From Paenibacillus pinisoli (GTDB taxonomy: Bacteria > Bacillota > Bacilli > Paenibacillales > Paenibacillaceae), in contig NZ_QXQB01000002.1 in the NCBI RefSeq assembly GCF_003605435.1, positions 682,001 through 746,000 of the forward strand: a DNA stretch of 64,000 nucleotides. Direction: 5' to 3'. Of this stretch, positions 24,595 through 33,359 are shown in pieces; the first letter of the stretch is position 1; the number at the start of each line of letters is the position of its first letter. The notes beneath the pieces are model-generated. The model had not been told where the DNA came from, did not search any database, and saw nothing but the letters and a program-made list of their open reading frames with translations. The position numbers and the translations under genes are program-made.

Positions 24595-25200
24595 TCAGAT
24601 CCAGCCGTTGTCATGCGCCTTCTCAGTCGCTTGCTGCCTCGTCTCCACTCCCAGCTTCTGAATCGCTGTTGACAGATAATTGCGGACGGTCCCATTGGTC
24701 AAATAAAGCTGCCCCGCTATCTCGCTCGTCGACAGCCCCGATCTGGACAGCCGAAGCACATCGCCCTCCCTCTCGGTCAGCGGATTCTCTTCCTTCACGA
24801 ACAGAGCCGTTGCAAGGTCCTTGCTAATGACATGCCCGCCAGCCATCACTTTGCGAATGGCATCGATCAAAAACTCAATGGGTTCATCCTTGAGCAAATA
24901 TCCTTCCACCTTGAGCTCTCTCGCCTTCTGCAAGAAGCCCGGACGGGCGAAGGTCGTCACCATAATGATTTTGGGAGCATGCCCTTCTTCTTTCAGCTTC
25001 TCCGCAAGCTCGAGGCCGGACAAGAACGGAATTTCGATGTCCAGCAGGCACAGATCAGGCTGTTGTCTCCGAATGACTTCCAGAGCCTCGACACCGTCCC
25101 CCGCTTCTCCTACCACATCTAAGTCGTCCTCCAGGGATAGCAGCGATCTTAGCGTCCCTCTTAGCAGCTTCTGATCTTCAGCAATTACGATTCGGATCAC
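24595..25200 (-). CDS. desR: NarL-family response regulator, DesR-like
   Basis: Response regulator of 201 aa. The receiver domain opens IRIVIAEDQKLLRGTLRSLL, has phospho-acceptor Asp54 in CLLDIEIPFLSG, and the switch segment TTFARPGFLQKARELKVEGY that is nearly word-for-word that of Bacillus DesR. The LuxR-type helix-turn-helix is PLTEREGDVLRLSRSGLSTS, then EIAGQLYLTNGTVRNYLS. It starts with GTG at 25200, directly after the histidine kinase stop codon, with GGAGGG upstream. DesR controls membrane-lipid fluidity genes (des desaturase) in Bacillus; no desaturase is seen here, so the target is open. Array 1 occupies its 3' region. Confidence 0.88.
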   Translation of the reverse strand: MIRIVIAEDQKLLRGTLRSLLSLEDDLDVVGEAGDGVEALEVIRRQQPDLCLLDIEIPFLSGLELAEKLKEEGHAPKIIMVTTFARPGFLQKARELKVEGYLLKDEPIEFLIDAIRKVMAGGHVISKDLATALFVKEENPLTEREGDVLRLSRSGLSTSEIAGQLYLTNGTVRNYLSTAIQKLGVETRQQATEKAHDNGWI

Positions 25201-25201
25201 C

Positions 25202-26311
25202 TTACACCCTCCTATTGCCCATTAATGGAATCTTCAATGTCACCACTGCGCCCCTGTCCGGATTAGCCGTCACATAGGCTTCTCCTTGCAGCGCGGCCAT
25301 ACGCTCTCTCATGGATTGCAGGCCGTTCCCTTGGCCTTGCCCTTCAAGCCCTCTGCCATTATCAATGATTTGAATATAATAATGCTCGCCTTGAACGTAA
25401 TGAGAAAGAGTGCACAAGTCAGCGCCGCTATGCCTAATAATATTAGTTACCGCTTCCCGGAGGCAGAGCGCAACCATCGTCTCGGCCCTATCGGACAACG
25501 GTCTGATCCCTTCTTGCACGGCGGTCATATCGATGTCCGCCTCGCCAAGCAGCTCCCTGGACCGTTCAATCTCCTTCGCCAAAGAGACGAATCGCATGTC
25601 CGTCACCAGCTCCCGCACTTGCTTCAGCGCAAAGCGTGACGTATCCAATATATCGTTCAGCTCATGCCTCGCTTTCTCCGGATGCTTCTCTACCAGACGC
25701 AGCGTCAATTCGCTCTTCAGCTTGATCATCGTCAGCGTCTGCCCCAGCGTATCGTGCAGATCCCTGGCAATCCGGTTCCGCTCTTCTTCCTGAATATAAT
25801 GCTCCAGCTGCGCGTTAGCGATATCCAGCTTCTCCTTCAGCCCCTTCGACTTTTCCTTCGTATGCACCACTATAGTTGTCGTCAGCTGCATAATCATGCC
25901 CGCGAAGAACAAATTCGCAAATAGCGCAAACGGACTCCCCGCATCCAGCCAGCTATGAGCCGCATACATGATGACGATGCCGGCCATTCCGCCGGCCATC
26001 ACCCACATACGTTTCGTCCGTCCCAGCAGATCGGCAAACACAAATCCATAGAGCAGCATCCAATCGTCAATGTATAGGCCAAGCACAGCGAGTAGAGCAC
26101 ACCAAACGAGACTGGCCGCAAGCAAGCGCCAGTCCCGATACCATAAGCCAACATAAAAAGATGCCAGAAACAACAGGAAAGCTGTTATCTTCCCCGCAGG
26201 AGAAAGCGAATGATTCATAATAAAGACATGATAAATAAATACGACCACAACCAGCATGTCGATAATTAAATATTTCTCAATCTGGTCCCGGGGATAAATC
26301 CGTCTCCACAT
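25202..26311 (-). CDS. desK: Sensor histidine kinase, DesK-like
   Basis: Membrane thermosensor-type kinase of 369 aa. Residues about 15-150 hold four or five membrane segments with almost no outside domain, as in DesK. A coiled stretch (KEKSKGLKEKLDIANAQLEH) leads to the HisKA_3 motif EEERNRIARDLHDTLGQTLT with the phospho-acceptor His. The ATPase domain has ALCLREAVTNIIRHSGA and DNGRGL then GNGLQSMRERMAAL. DesK relatives read membrane thickness or order. It is the first gene of a two-gene operon with desR; only 1 bp separates stop and start. Confidence 0.88.
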   Translation of the reverse strand: MWRRIYPRDQIEKYLIIDMLVVVVFIYHVFIMNHSLSPAGKITAFLLFLASFYVGLWYRDWRLLAASLVWCALLAVLGLYIDDWMLLYGFVFADLLGRTKRMWVMAGGMAGIVIMYAAHSWLDAGSPFALFANLFFAGMIMQLTTTIVVHTKEKSKGLKEKLDIANAQLEHYIQEEERNRIARDLHDTLGQTLTMIKLKSELTLRLVEKHPEKARHELNDILDTSRFALKQVRELVTDMRFVSLAKEIERSRELLGEADIDMTAVQEGIRPLSDRAETMVALCLREAVTNIIRHSGADLCTLSHYVQGEHYYIQIIDNGRGLEGQGQGNGLQSMRERMAALQGEAYVTANPDRGAVVTLKIPLMGNRRV

Positions 26312-26341
26312 CGTTGTTCAACACACCTTGTCTGTAACGTT

Positions 26342-27496
26342 CTAAGCTTTCTGCCTTGCCACAAGTCCTGTCGCAAATCTTCGGGCTGATTCCATAGGAC
26401 CAAACTTGAATCTTCCAAGCCATGCGTAAGCAAACAATATTTGAATGCAGCTGATTGCCAGCCACACTCCAACTATTGCTGCCGGGTGCAGCTTGCCGCC
26501 AAGCCCCGCTCCCCAGCCGTAGAATATAACGCCGGAGATGATGTTTTGCAGTACATAGCAGCTAAGCGACATTTTGCCAACCTGCTCCAAACGATTCCAT
26601 AACCACAATTTCTCGCTGCTTTCCACCAGCTTTGCAATCAATCCCATGTAGCCTAGCGCCAGGATCGGCGCAAACAGATAGCGCACCGGCAGATCGAAGT
26701 AGCCGCCAGGAATGAATAGAAGCAGATTAAGCGGAATGCCCGCTCCAAGTCCCCATTGCAGAAGCTTCTTCCGTTTCTTTCTGCCCTCATCATCAGGAGC
26801 AAAATAACCCGATCGCATCAGCCTGATGCCAAGCAGGAACAGGAAGATATTCATTGGAATGACGAACAGCGCCTCCATTCGAAGCATCAGAAATTGAGAC
26901 AAGCGGTATTCCACCTGCTGCAGCCAGCTTCCCTCCTTATATAATAACACTGTACCGTTCATGTCGCCTAAGCTCATATTCGCCCCGCTTAAGCCGAGAT
27001 AGATGCCGCCCATTAATAGAAGCAGCATAACGAGTCCATGAAAGCCGCCGAAAATCGCCATCGCCCGCCGAATCGACTTATCCCCGCCTTTGACAATAAA
27101 TGCCGCAATAATAGCCGTTATGCCGTAGCTCATCAATATGTCGTATTCCATCACCAGCGCAAAGTGAAGAAGCCCTTCAGTCATTAGAATAATCGACGTC
27201 CAGATATAGACGCCGGGCCATGCGCTGCCTCGCCTTAAGGATTGCCTGTACTTCATCTCCAGTCCGACGCCGAACATAATCGTCAGCAGACCTAGAAGCT
27301 TTCCGTTCACCAAGAACAGTACCAATACGCGCACAAACTCTTCCAATGACGTCCACCACGGAGCTGCATCAAAGGTCATCATATAATTCAAGTCGCCCAG
27401 ATAAGCGAACAGCCATATATTCGTGCCAAGCGTACCCATGACCGCAAATCCTCTCAATATGTCCAGCAACCGCAATCGTCCGTTTTTTTCCGCCAT
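26342..27496 (-). CDS. DUF418 (YeiB-like) membrane protein
   Basis: Multi-pass protein of 384 aa with ten or so hydrophobic segments. It begins RLRLLDILRGFAVMGTLGTN, the opening motif of the DUF1624/DUF418 families. The conserved C-terminal DUF418 domain contains GKMSLSCYVLQNIISGVIFY and the closing FKFGPMESARR-like motif. It resembles acyltransferase-3-type membrane enzymes, but its reaction is unknown. ATG 27496 is used because GAGGGG lies just upstream; an in-frame TTG at 27517 has no site. It lies 30 bp before desK and may share its transcript. Confidence 0.85.
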   Translation of the reverse strand: MAEKNGRLRLLDILRGFAVMGTLGTNIWLFAYLGDLNYMMTFDAAPWWTSLEEFVRVLVLFLVNGKLLGLLTIMFGVGLEMKYRQSLRRGSAWPGVYIWTSIILMTEGLLHFALVMEYDILMSYGITAIIAAFIVKGGDKSIRRAMAIFGGFHGLVMLLLLMGGIYLGLSGANMSLGDMNGTVLLYKEGSWLQQVEYRLSQFLMLRMEALFVIPMNIFLFLLGIRLMRSGYFAPDDEGRKKRKKLLQWGLGAGIPLNLLLFIPGGYFDLPVRYLFAPILALGYMGLIAKLVESSEKLWLWNRLEQVGKMSLSCYVLQNIISGVIFYGWGAGLGGKLHPAAIVGVWLAISCIQILFAYAWLGRFKFGPMESARRFATGLVARQKA

Positions 27497-27678
27497 GCCA
27501 ATCCCCTCTTCGCTCAAGTTAATAACTCTATTGTATGGATGAGGGAACGGCCGCAGTATTCACAGCAGTCAGCACTTTGATATGACAGTGTCATATCCGT
27601 GGGAGTGTAAAAAGTAATAAACCGCATCTCCATGAGATACGGCTGCTATATCCATATAGAAAAGGACCCCCTTCTGTA

Positions 27679-28121
27679 TTATTTGTTAGCCAAATGCCTC
27701 AACTTGTCCAAGTGCTCGCCAAGATGACTGTACAGGGGCGGGCATGACTCCAAGTCCATCCATGAATAATGAAAGATCCAGCCGTTATCCTCATCATTGC
27801 TTTGCACCACATGGGTGAAGGCTTCCGGAGCATCTGCATCAAGCTGATAATAATACCGCTGTACATGCTGCTTCAGCGTCTCGGAATAGTAGGCATGCTC
27901 GCCAAGAAAAACGATATTGTGCGCCTTTCGTATGCCCGATTCCTCCATAATCTCTCGATAAAGCGCATCGAGCACAAGAGCTCGTTCTCCTCTACTGTGC
28001 CGCCTGGAACCTGCCAGCCTAGGTGCTCATAATCCTGCTCGCGGAAAACCAGCAGCTGCAATTTCCCTTCATGCATTCGAGTGATGTACGCTGTTACCTT
28101 ATAGACGATATCCATATCCAT
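27679..28121 (-). pseudogene. Nudix hydrolase gene broken by a 2-bp frameshift inside the Nudix box
   Basis: One frame (to about 27975) reads VYKVTAYITRMHEGKLQLLV, then GWQVPGGTVEENEL, and another frame continues LDALYREIMEESGIRKAHNI to residue LRHLANK. Together they make one Nudix protein of about 147 aa. The break sits in GAGCTCTTGTGCTCGAT (minus strand); removing one CT gives GAGCTTGTGCTCGAT and restores a standard Nudix box with correct spacing. This is either a true inactivating CT duplication or a sequencing error. The first frame alone would give an 89-aa product lacking the catalytic REUxEE half. Confidence 0.85.
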
Positions 28122-28150
28122 ATCCAAGCACCTCGATTCCATTCATCATC

Positions 28151-28432
28151 CTACTTCCCGTTGACCGCTTTCTCCAGCTCTATTATTCGAGTCCTCAAAA
28201 ATATCACTTCATCCTCCAGCGCTTCTCTCGTCTTACGGGTTAACAGCGTCACCAAAATCGCAAGCACGCTAACCGCGATAATCGAGAACGCTCCGAAAAA
28301 GATGGCTTCTCTATCCATCAGACTGCCGTTATCAATAAGCATAATGAGTCCATAGCATGCAAAAACGATAATGACGATGCTGATCACCGTACAGACGCCA
28401 GCCAGCCTTCTAAAGCCCGTCTCGGAAAACAT
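28151..28432 (-). CDS. Small membrane protein with C-terminal coiled coil
   Basis: Hypothetical protein of 93 aa. Two membrane segments are visible (about 10-32 AGVCTVISIVIIVFACYGLI and 45-65 FFGAFSIIAVSVLAILVTLL). A charged helix follows (REALEDEVIFLRTRIIELEK) that looks like a short coiled coil. GGGAG lies 7 bp before ATG 28432; the upstream ATG codons are less likely. It is 30 bp upstream of the frameshifted Nudix gene. I do not recognise a named family. Confidence 0.6.
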   Translation of the reverse strand: MFSETGFRRLAGVCTVISIVIIVFACYGLIMLIDNGSLMDREAIFFGAFSIIAVSVLAILVTLLTRKTREALEDEVIFLRTRIIELEKAVNGK

Positions 28433-28610
28433 AACATCACTCCCTATACTCTTTTTTCTCATCATCCAAAATATCCCTGAATATCTGCCTATACTAACGC
28501 TCTATTGAAGAGGAAGGTTTCAACCGATCGAATTATTCACTTCTCTCGATTCCACTTCTACGACCCTGACGGCAGATTTGCCGGTATTAACTTGAGAATA
28601 GACAAAGAAA

Positions 28611-28635
28611 AAGACCCCTTTGGAATAGGGGTCTT
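28611..28635 (-). terminator. Terminator after the EamA transporter gene
   Basis: AAGACCCCT and AGGGGTCTT form a 9-bp stem followed by TTTTTCTTT on the minus strand, 18 bp past the stop codon. Confidence 0.88.
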
Positions 28636-28652
28636 CGTCTCATTATGAATTA

Positions 28653-29558
28653 TTAGCCGACTGCTTTGATTGGCCGCTTGGATGGCTTGCGGTTAACAAA
28701 ATAAATGCTGACCAGAATGCAGGCCAGTCCGGCGACCAGCGTCAACGTAAGCGGCTCATGCAGAAACAGGGTGCCTGCCAAAATGGCCACGACGGGAATG
28801 AGGAACGTGTAGGAGGCCATCTTGCCCGCTTCGCCGGAATCCATTAACTTGTAGAACACCAGCCAGCCCATTGCAATAACAAAGATGGAGATAAATAAAA
28901 GGCTGCCGATGAAGGCGGCATTCCAGTGCACATCCCCCCAGCTTTCCAATCCGCTGCCTGTCGCTGTCATAAGCACTCCGCCAATCAGGAGCTGGAGCGT
29001 CACAAGCCATATCGGGTCGACGCTGCCGCTTTTGCGCTTCACATAGACCGTCCCCAGCGCCCAGCTCAGAGCGGAGCCAAGAGCAAGCAGGACGCCGGGA
29101 ACCGAGATGTGCCCGGACAAGCCCCCTGCCCCGGTGCTGATAATGCCGACTCCGGCGAAGCCGAGCAGCAGGCCAGTTACCTTCATGCCGTTCATCGACT
29201 CCCCTAGCCACATCCAGGAGAAAAGCCCGACCAGCACCGGCTGGAGGAACACAATCGCCGAGAACAAGCCGGACGGCAAGTAGTTAAGACCGATCGACTG
29301 CAGACCGTAATACAGAATGATATTGACGATTGCGGAAATAACATAAACCGGCCACGTTCTGCCCAAATTCAGCTTCTTGTATCGCGGCAGAGCGAACATA
29401 AGAAGCAGAATACCGCCCAACAGCGTTCTCACTCCCGAGAACAGCACCGGCGGCATATAGGCTAAAGCAAACTTGGATAAAGGCCAATTGATTCCCCATA
29501 CGAGCACGAGGAACAGAATAAGCAAAGCCGTATTGGCTTTGGACAGTTGTTGTTGCAT
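28653..29558 (-). CDS. EamA/DMT-family transporter
   Basis: Ten-segment drug/metabolite transporter of 301 aa built of two EamA repeats (about 10-140 and 150-290). The first repeat starts LFLVLVWGINWPLSKFALAY and the second LLALGSALSWALGTVYVKRK; PVLVGLFSWMWLGESMNGMK is a typical repeat end. It probably exports an amino acid or other small metabolite; the substrate is unknown. AAGGAG precedes the ATG. It is single-gene with its own terminator and is divergent from the GyrI-like gene. Confidence 0.9.
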   Translation of the reverse strand: MQQQLSKANTALLILFLVLVWGINWPLSKFALAYMPPVLFSGVRTLLGGILLLMFALPRYKKLNLGRTWPVYVISAIVNIILYYGLQSIGLNYLPSGLFSAIVFLQPVLVGLFSWMWLGESMNGMKVTGLLLGFAGVGIISTGAGGLSGHISVPGVLLALGSALSWALGTVYVKRKSGSVDPIWLVTLQLLIGGVLMTATGSGLESWGDVHWNAAFIGSLLFISIFVIAMGWLVFYKLMDSGEAGKMASYTFLIPVVAILAGTLFLHEPLTLTLVAGLACILVSIYFVNRKPSKRPIKAVG

Positions 29559-29778
29559 GGTGCAGGACTCCTTGCTGTAGGTTCACATGAGGTTTGGTCG
29601 AGCCGTTACATCCATCATCATACTCCTGTCCCCTGCCGGAATCAACAACCTTTCAAAGAAAAAACTAGAACGTATGATCCTATTGGATTATAATGGAATA
29701 GAATTCTTTGAAGCCTCTCTTGCCTTGCGGCAGCACAGCCGAATCGGAGCAGGACAACCCTATTAGGAGGAAAGTGAA

Positions 29779-30291
29779 ATGGAGTATCGTATTGTGACCA
29801 AACCTGGCTTTGATGTGATTGGCTACACCATCCGCACCCGCATGGCGGACGGACAGAACCATCGTGACATTCCGGCATTCTGGCAGCGCTACACGGAGAA
29901 GAAGCTCGGCGAGACCTTGTACGAGCAAGCCGTCTCGATGGCAGAGTACGGCATCTGCGACGACTTCGATATGGAGGCGGGCGAATTCAGCTACATCATC
30001 GGCGTAGAAGCCAAGGAAGGCGCCGAAGCGCCTGCAGGTACGATTCGCCGCCATTATCCGGAGCAGACCTATGCCGTGTTCACAACCCCGATGAGCACGC
30101 CGGAGCAATTCTCCGATTCCATCCAGCGTACATGGGGATATATCATGAGTGAATGGCTGCCCGAGGCTCCCTATACGCATGCAGCCGCAGCGGAGTTTGA
30201 ATATTATGACGAGCGATGCTGGCAGGACCGCAACGAGCTGCTGGAGATGGATATCTATATTCCTGTACAGCCGAAATCTGAAGAAGCTTAG
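29779..30291 (+). CDS. GyrI-like effector-binding domain protein
   Basis: Stand-alone effector-binding domain of 170 aa, the fold used by SbmC/GyrI and by MerR/AraC drug-binding regulators. Family signs are the opening VTKPGFDVIGYTIRTRMADG, the central FSYIIGVEAKEGAEAPAGTI, and the C-terminal AAAEFEYYDER plus MDIYIPVQ ending. No DNA-binding domain is attached. AGGAGGAAAGTGAA precedes the ATG. Downstream on the same strand lies repeat array 2 and its terminator cap, so the array is probably part of this gene's 3'-UTR. Confidence 0.85.
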   Translation: MEYRIVTKPGFDVIGYTIRTRMADGQNHRDIPAFWQRYTEKKLGETLYEQAVSMAEYGICDDFDMEAGEFSYIIGVEAKEGAEAPAGTIRRHYPEQTYAVFTTPMSTPEQFSDSIQRTWGYIMSEWLPEAPYTHAAAAEFEYYDERCWQDRNELLEMDIYIPVQPKSEEA

Positions 30292-30439
30292 GGTTCGCGT
30301 AGCGTTTTGTGCGGAAGCATATAGCAAGGGAAACTGTCCCAACAGCGAATTGGCTGTGTGTGCTACACACTGTTAATCGTAAAAAGGGGCGGCCCTCCTT
30401 CGGTCAGCAAACGATACTAGTCTCGTTTGAGCTGGGTGG

Positions 30440-31246
30440 AAGCAAGGTGGCAATCCGAGCGGAAAACGGAGCTGCTAGCCGAGAAACTCGGCTTAGAGAG
30501 TGCCGCCCAGCGGAAAACAGAGCGATAGACCGAGAAACTCGACTTAGAGGGTGCCGCCAAGCGGAAAACAGAGCGGGTAGGCCGAGAAACTCGGCTTAGG
30601 GAGCGCCGCTCAGCGGAAAACAGAGCGGTAGGCCGAGAAACTCGGCTTAGAGAGCGCCGCCGAGCGCACAGCAGAGCTGCTGGCCGAGATACTCGGCTTA
30701 GGGAGCGCCGCCAAGCGGACTGCAGAGCTGCTGGCCGAGATACTCGGCTTAGAGAGCGCCGCCGAGCGCACAGCAGAGCTGCTGGCCGAGATACTCGGCT
30801 TAGAGAGCGCCGCCAAGCGGAAAACAGAGCGCTAGGCCGAGAAACTCGGCTTAGGGAGCGCCGCTCAGCGGACAGCAGAGCTGCTAGCCGAGAAACTCGG
30901 CTTAGAGAGCGCCGCCAAGCGGAAAACAGAGCGCTAGGCCGAGATACTCGGCTTAGAGAGCGCCGCCGAGCGCACAGCAGAGCTGCTGGCCGAGAAACTC
31001 GGCTTAGGGAGTGCCGCCGAGCGCACAGCAGAGCTGCTGGCCGAGAAACTCGGCTTAGAGAGCGCCGCCAAGCGGAAAACAGAGCGCTAGGCCGAGATAC
31101 TCGGCTTAGAGAGCGCCGCCGAGCGCACAGCAGAGCTGCTGGCCGAGAAACTCGGCTTAGAGAGTGCCGCCGAGCGGAGATCGGAGCTGCAGGACGAGAA
31201 AGTCGGCATAGAGTGTGCGCTGTGGGGTGCTGCAAGCCGTAAAATA
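30440..31246 (+). repeat. Tandem array 2: 15 units of 51 bp, same family as array 1
   Basis: The palindrome core CCGAGAAACTCGG (13 bp) recurs with its GAGA at 30481, 30532, 30584, 30635, 30686, 30737, 30788, 30839, 30890, 30941, 30992, 31043, 31094, 31145 and 31196. The spacing is 51 bp except for one 52. The rest of the unit is CTTAGAGAGCGCCGCC then GAGC and CAGAGCTGCTGG. The array is the reverse complement of array 1 and ends in the same cap. It therefore has the same orientation relative to its upstream gene (GyrI-like, plus strand). Confidence 0.93.
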
Positions 31247-31294
31247 TGGCTTAGAGCTACCCGCAGCTGCCAATCATCGCTCCCGCCGCAAACG

Positions 31295-31337
31295 AAAAGC
31301 CTCCAAATCCACTTTGACGGTGGGCTTGCAGGCTTTT
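31295..31337 (+). terminator. Conserved terminator cap of repeat array 2
   Basis: AAAAGCCTCCAAATCCAC pairs with GTGGGCTTGCAGGCTTTT. The stretch 31250-31338 matches 23738-23830 inverted, including GCAGCTGCCAATCAT and GCTCCCGC. It can end plus-strand transcripts that pass through array 2, and its T-rich arms may also serve the converging chemotaxis gene. Confidence 0.75.
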
Positions 31338-31425
31338 ACATGGAATGTTTAAGAATGGCTTATCCGTTAATTCCTCTTTGGAATAGCCCCTTCACACGTA
31401 GGCTGGGTAATTTGCTGCCTAGCTT

Positions 31426-31495
31426 TGTGTTGGAACTTTTCTGTTTTATCTTGTATTGTAACTTTTCTGTTTGTGTTGGAACTTTTCTGTTTTAT
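31426..31495. repeat. Three short repeats at the 3' end of the chemotaxis receptor gene
   Basis: TGTGTTGGAACTTTTCTGTT begins at 31426 and 31472, with a diverged copy TGTATTGTAACTTTTCTGTT at 31452. The last copy overlaps the receptor stop codon. Confidence 0.8.
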
Positions 31496-32772
31496 TTATA
31501 CTGAAATTTCTCGATTCCGCTTTGTAGAGCGACAGTCATGTTCTGCAATTCGTTCGAGGCTGCAGCCACTTCTTCCACCATCGCATTCTGCTCCTGTACC
31601 GATGCCGATATTTTGCCAAGCTTATCCGCATTTTCTTTGGCGGCATCCGCTACCTGCCCGGCGTCGACGAGCATCGTATTCATCTTCGCAGACTGAATGC
31701 CCATCAGCTCGGCAATGCGGTCAATGGCCCCGACGGTTCGCTCGACCGATTCGGCAATAAGCTGCAGGTGGCCGATTGTTTCGGTCGTTTTGGCCGCTCC
31801 GACATGCGTATGCCGGGCTTGCTGCTCCATGCGGCTCACCGCAAGACTTAGATCGGCATGAATGGCTTCGATCAGATCACCGATATTTTTCACTTCCAAG
31901 GAGGTGTGATTCGCCAGCTTTCGAATCTCAATCGCCACCACCTGGAAGCCTTGGCCATGCTCGCCCGCATGTGCCGCTTCAATGGAGGCATTCAGCGCCA
32001 GCAGGTTGGTCCGAGACGATATTTCTTCGACAGCATGAATGATGTCGCCGATCTGATCCGCGCGCTCCTTCAGCTTCGACATAATAACGGCGGTCTCCTC
32101 GCCTTCCGCAGCAAGCCGGTTCATCGTGGATGACAGCTCATCGACCGACTCGTTGCTGCTGATCATCGCCAGCGACATATCCTTGGCATCCTGTTGAGCG
32201 ACCTCGGTACAAGCGGATGCGTCCGCTGATAATCCCGCTATATCTTGAATGGATACGTACATCGCATCCGACAGCTGAGCTTGCGTATCAGTGTTGGCGG
32301 AAATCTCCCCTACACGCTCCGTCACCACGGTCAGCAGCGAAGCCACCTGCTCCAGCGCCAGTCTCAAATGCTCCACTTCCGTGCCTGTTGCTTTGGAATG
32401 CGTATCGATATTGGCGATAATGCCTCGAAGGCTTGTAATCATCTCGTTGAACGAATTGGCCAGCTGCGACAATTCATCCCCGGATTTCGGAATCGACACG
32501 CCTGCCTTCAGATCTCCCTTGGCCGCAATATCCGCCGCCTTGTGCAGATCATTAAGCGGCTTGACCAGCCATCTTGCAGTCAGCCAACCCAGAAACCCCG
32601 TCCAGAATACGCCCATCCCGAAGGTCAAGCTTGTAAAAAGCCACGACTCCATATTCGGAGCCAAGTAATCCTTCAGCACAAAAATAAAAAATGCGCTTGT
32701 CCCGTACGTAGTCGTTGCCACGAGACTGATCCCTGCTACAATTTTGGTAACCAAGCTTGTTGATAGCTTCAT
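31492..32772 (-). CDS. Methyl-accepting chemotaxis protein without an external sensor domain
   Basis: Transducer of 426 aa. Two membrane segments (about 10-32 and 38-60) are separated by only a few residues, so there is no large outside ligand domain. A HAMP domain (about 62-115, [20 protein letters not shown]) and a long signalling coiled coil follow. The coil has the conserved tip [20 protein letters not shown] and [17 protein letters not shown]. It signals to CheA/CheW and may sense internal or membrane-related cues. ATG 32772 is chosen behind CGGAGGG. Confidence 0.92.
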   Translation of the reverse strand: MKLSTSLVTKIVAGISLVATTTYGTSAFFIFVLKDYLAPNMESWLFTSLTFGMGVFWTGFLGWLTARWLVKPLNDLHKAADIAAKGDLKAGVSIPKSGDELSQLANSFNEMITSLRGIIANIDTHSKATGTEVEHLRLALEQVASLLTVVTERVGEISANTDTQAQLSDAMYVSIQDIAGLSADASACTEVAQQDAKDMSLAMISSNESVDELSSTMNRLAAEGEETAVIMSKLKERADQIGDIIHAVEEISSRTNLLALNASIEAAHAGEHGQGFQVVAIEIRKLANHTSLEVKNIGDLIEAIHADLSLAVSRMEQQARHTHVGAAKTTETIGHLQLIAESVERTVGAIDRIAELMGIQSAKMNTMLVDAGQVADAAKENADKLGKISASVQEQNAMVEEVAAASNELQNMTVALQSGIEKFQYK

Positions 32773-32996
32773 TTTGACAACCCTCCGCAAGTGAATGTTC
32801 TACCCGCCTTGCTGCTTTCCCTGATCCATTATGACCGTTCTTCCATGCAAGTACTGTGACGAAAGTCACAAAAAAGGCCATGCAACCCAAACATTTTTTG
32901 AGCCATTCATCACAATGTAAAGGTGAAGTGCAAAACAAATTCACCCTGCGAGTGATTGAAAGTCACAAGTGTTCGATCCTGATCCTGCCTCCTAAC

Positions 32997-33200
32997 GGAA
33001 CTAAGAGACTCTATGCTTCGTTTTTTGATAGGTTTATAACGACTACCGGAACTAGGATGCCTTATTTGCATCATCCGACCCGTATTTCGGTTCATTTAGG
33101 GCAAATAAGAGCTCTCTGTTCCTTTACCGTTTATAAAACGTGCAAAAACGGGCAAATAGCGTCTCGTAGTTCCCTTACAAATTTCAAAGAATGACTTCCC
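32997..33200. repeat. Degenerate 51-bp repeat series with alternating orientation
   Basis: Four related blocks start exactly 51 bp apart. GGAACTAAGAGACTCTAT is at 32997 and GGAACTAGGATGCCTTATTT at 33048. GGGCAAATAAGAG is at 33099 and GGGCAAATAGCGTCTCGTAG at 33150. The last two read as the first two on the opposite strand (GGAACTACGAGACGCTATTT), so the unit is semi-palindromic. Confidence 0.7.
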
Positions 33201-33306
33201 CTACTTCAGGACCTGCTTCAGCCAACTTCAACAGGCTTTTGCTGCTTAGAGCTCTCCTTTCGACGAATTTATCCACAACTTCTAAAATTGCATATTTCCT
33301 AAACAA

Positions 33307-33337
33307 ACAAAAAAACACCGCCGCAGGGGCGATGTTT
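33307..33337 (-). terminator. Terminator of the ssuBCA operon
   Basis: On the minus strand ACATCGCC-CCTGC-GGCGGTGT is followed by six or more T, 23 bp after the stop codon. Confidence 0.87.
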
Positions 33338-33359
33338 CTCGCAGAGCATATGCTCCAAC

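Larger units (their letters stand above)
32773..33359. other. 587-bp non-coding region between two minus-strand genes
   Basis: No credible gene. It holds the chemotaxis promoter region, the degenerate 51-bp repeat series (32997-33200) and the terminator of the sulfonate-binding-protein gene (33307-33337). Confidence 0.6.

Noticed and set aside
30417..31235. 272-aa frame of Ser/Arg/Ala repeats through array 2
   Set aside because: It is the same product of a stop-free 51-bp unit. It runs against the likely transcription direction and has no start signal.
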